A DNA stretch of 7,386 nt from Porticoccaceae bacterium (lineage in GTDB: Bacteria; Pseudomonadota; Gammaproteobacteria; Pseudomonadales; Porticoccaceae): contig JAFMBU010000079.1 of NCBI GenBank assembly GCA_017858295.1, positions 1-7,386 on the forward strand, written 5' to 3'. Both the position numbers and the translations under genes were made by a program. The notes under the pieces are model-generated. The model was given only the letters and a program-made list of their open reading frames with translations, did not search any database and was not told where the DNA came from. Below, one piece after another: positions 6,091 to 7,386 of the stretch (position 1 is its first letter; each line of letters opens with the position of its first letter).

Positions 6091-7371
6091 TTAGCGTTCA
6101 ATAATCGCCGTCACACCCTGACCACCAGCGGCGCAGATTGAAATTAGACCACGCCCAGAACCTTTCTCCTCAAGCAGTTTTGCCAATGTGGCAATGATTC
6201 TAGGCCCGGTTGCGGCAAAGGGGTGGCCGGTAGCAACACTGGAGCCATTCACATTGAGCTTGCTGCGGTCGATGCTGCCCAAGGCGCCATCGAGTCCCAA
6301 TTTGTTTTTACAGAAGTCCTCATCTTCCCAGGCCTTCATAGTGCACAGCGCCTGAGCGGCGAAGGCTTCGTGAATCTCATAGAAATCAAAGTCCTGCAAG
6401 GTTAAGCCAGCCCGGGCTAACATTCTTGGCACGGCGTACGCTGGGGCCATAAGCAGGCCTTCACTCTGTTGACCCTGGGTATAGAAATCCACCGCAGCCA
6501 CTTCACTGTGAGTGAGATAAGCCTGAATCGGCAAGTTGCGAAGGTTGGCCCAGTCTTCGCTGGCGAGTAATACAGCGGCAGCGCCATCCGTGAGGGTGGT
6601 TGAGTTGGCGGCGGTCAATGTGCCATTTTCGCGGTCATAGGCGGGCTTGAGCTTTGCCAACTTCTCCAGAGGCGTATCACGCATAATGCCATCGCGGCTG
6701 ACACCGTTAAACGGTTGGATAAGGTCATCAAAAAAGCCGCGGTCATAGGCTGCAATCAAATTCTGGTGGCTGTTAAAGGTCAGCTGATCCTGATCTTCAC
6801 GGCTCACTCCCCATTCCTTAACCATCAGCTCACAGTGCTGACCCATGGACAACCCAGTGCGCGGCTCGGCATTGGCCGGTATAGCGGGGATCATAAAGCT
6901 GGGTCTAATGCTGGCCAGTACTTTTAGACGCTGGCCTAGGGTTTTGGCACGGTTGAGGCGCAGTACCATTTTGCGATATTTTTCATTGAGGGCTATGGGT
7001 GCATCGCTGGCGGTATCTGTACCACCGGCAATACCAGAGTCAATTTGCCCCAGAGCAATTTTGTTGCCTACCAAGATAGCGGCTTCAAGGCCGGTGCCGC
7101 AGGCCTGCTGTACATCATAGGCTGGGGTTTGCAGGGATAGGCCAGAGTCTAAAGTGGCTTCTCGGGCTAAATTGAAATCTCTGGAGTGCTTCATTACTGC
7201 GCCGGCGGCGACTTCCCCAAGACGTTCACCGTCTAAATCAAAACGCTGCACAAGACCCTTTAGGGCGGCGGTGAGCATATCCATATTGCTGGCGTCGCTG
7301 TAGGAAGTGTTGCTGCGCACAAAGGGAATTCTGCTTCCGCCGACAATGGCTACTTTGCGAATCTCGGTCAT
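6091..7371 (-). CDS. Acetyl-CoA C-acyltransferase (thiolase II), FadI-like
   Basis: A complete 426-residue thiolase. In beta-oxidation it cleaves 3-ketoacyl-CoA with CoA to acetyl-CoA and a shortened acyl-CoA; the reverse condensation is also possible. Seen: nucleophilic C91 in QQACGTGLEA, EIHEAFAAQ (332-340, H334), H383 in GHPFAATGPR, and C413 in CAAGGQG (413-419), giving the Cys-His-Cys catalytic set. HEAF in place of the NEAF of biosynthetic thiolases, and the segment NRAKTLGQRLKVL (140-152) running into the loop region up to TGLSMGQHCE, resemble FadI and the beta subunit of the trifunctional enzyme rather than PhaA. FadI of E. coli is 436 residues, so the length fits. Cytoplasmic. ATG at 7371-7369 is preceded by GGAAAG. 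It is convergent with the plus-strand group; its usual FadJ-type partner is not in the window. Assignment to thiolase is very sure, to FadI rather than another thiolase moderately so. Confidence 0.93.
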   Translation of the reverse strand: MTEIRKVAIVGGSRIPFVRSNTSYSDASNMDMLTAALKGLVQRFDLDGERLGEVAAGAVMKHSRDFNLAREATLDSGLSLQTPAYDVQQACGTGLEAAILVGNKIALGQIDSGIAGGTDTASDAPIALNEKYRKMVLRLNRAKTLGQRLKVLASIRPSFMIPAIPANAEPRTGLSMGQHCELMVKEWGVSREDQDQLTFNSHQNLIAAYDRGFFDDLIQPFNGVSRDGIMRDTPLEKLAKLKPAYDRENGTLTAANSTTLTDGAAAVLLASEDWANLRNLPIQAYLTHSEVAAVDFYTQGQQSEGLLMAPAYAVPRMLARAGLTLQDFDFYEIHEAFAAQALCTMKAWEDEDFCKNKLGLDGALGSIDRSKLNVNGSSVATGHPFAATGPRIIATLAKLLEEKGSGRGLISICAAGGQGVTAIIER

Positions 7372-7376
7372 AATGG

Positions 7377-7382
7377 CTTTCC
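7377..7382 (-). promoter_or_regulatory. Ribosome binding site of the thiolase gene
   Basis: On the minus strand GGAAAG lies 5 nt before the ATG that starts at 7371. It is a partial Shine-Dalgarno match and supports this start. The promoter lies beyond the window edge. Confidence 0.5.
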
Positions 7383-7386
7383 AGTG

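Noticed and set aside
6845..7120. 91-codon plus-strand frame (and shorter ones at 6223-6405 and 6715-6927) antisense to the thiolase
   Set aside because: The thiolase motifs on the opposite strand explain the sequence, and the plus-strand translation has no family features.

Overview
The window holds four genes on the plus strand and one convergent gene on the minus strand. All five can be tied to lipid or acyl-chain catabolism except one membrane-anchored beta-propeller protein of unknown role. The protein families and the moderate GC content suggest a Gram-negative proteobacterium. The FadD-type and FadI-type sequences fit a gammaproteobacterium, possibly marine. That placement is inferred from protein style only, because no rRNA or other marker gene is present.

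Layout: 1-1728 is an alkyl sulfatase of the SdsA1/BDS1 family, cut by the left window edge (about 80 N-terminal residues missing). After 42 nt comes 1771-2976, a membrane-anchored protein with GH43/GH32-like five-bladed propeller repeats. A 135-nt gap follows, with a 13-bp tandem duplication and a weak promoter candidate. Next is 3112-4737, a FadD-type fatty acyl-CoA ligase, then after 36 nt 4774-5673, an alpha/beta-fold hydrolase. The 417-nt region 5674-6090 contains no credible gene. It carries several short inverted repeats, a strong Rho-independent terminator (5920-5956), a small dyad (5994-6008) and a perfect 12-bp-stem hairpin (6015-6041). The minus-strand gene 6091-7371 is a complete FadI-like thiolase whose start codon lies just inside the right edge.

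How they may work together: the sulfatase would release a fatty alcohol and inorganic sulfate from alkyl sulfates. After oxidation to a fatty acid by enzymes not present here, the FadD-type ligase would make the acyl-CoA, and the thiolase would perform the last step of beta-oxidation. The alpha/beta hydrolase could free acyl chains from esters. The linkage of sulfatase, propeller protein, ligase and hydrolase on one strand is seen directly; the shared pathway is inference. No mobile element, CRISPR array, tRNA or rRNA was found. Most of the window is ordinary catabolic gene content. The items most worth a second look are the propeller protein and the structured region between the convergent transcription units.
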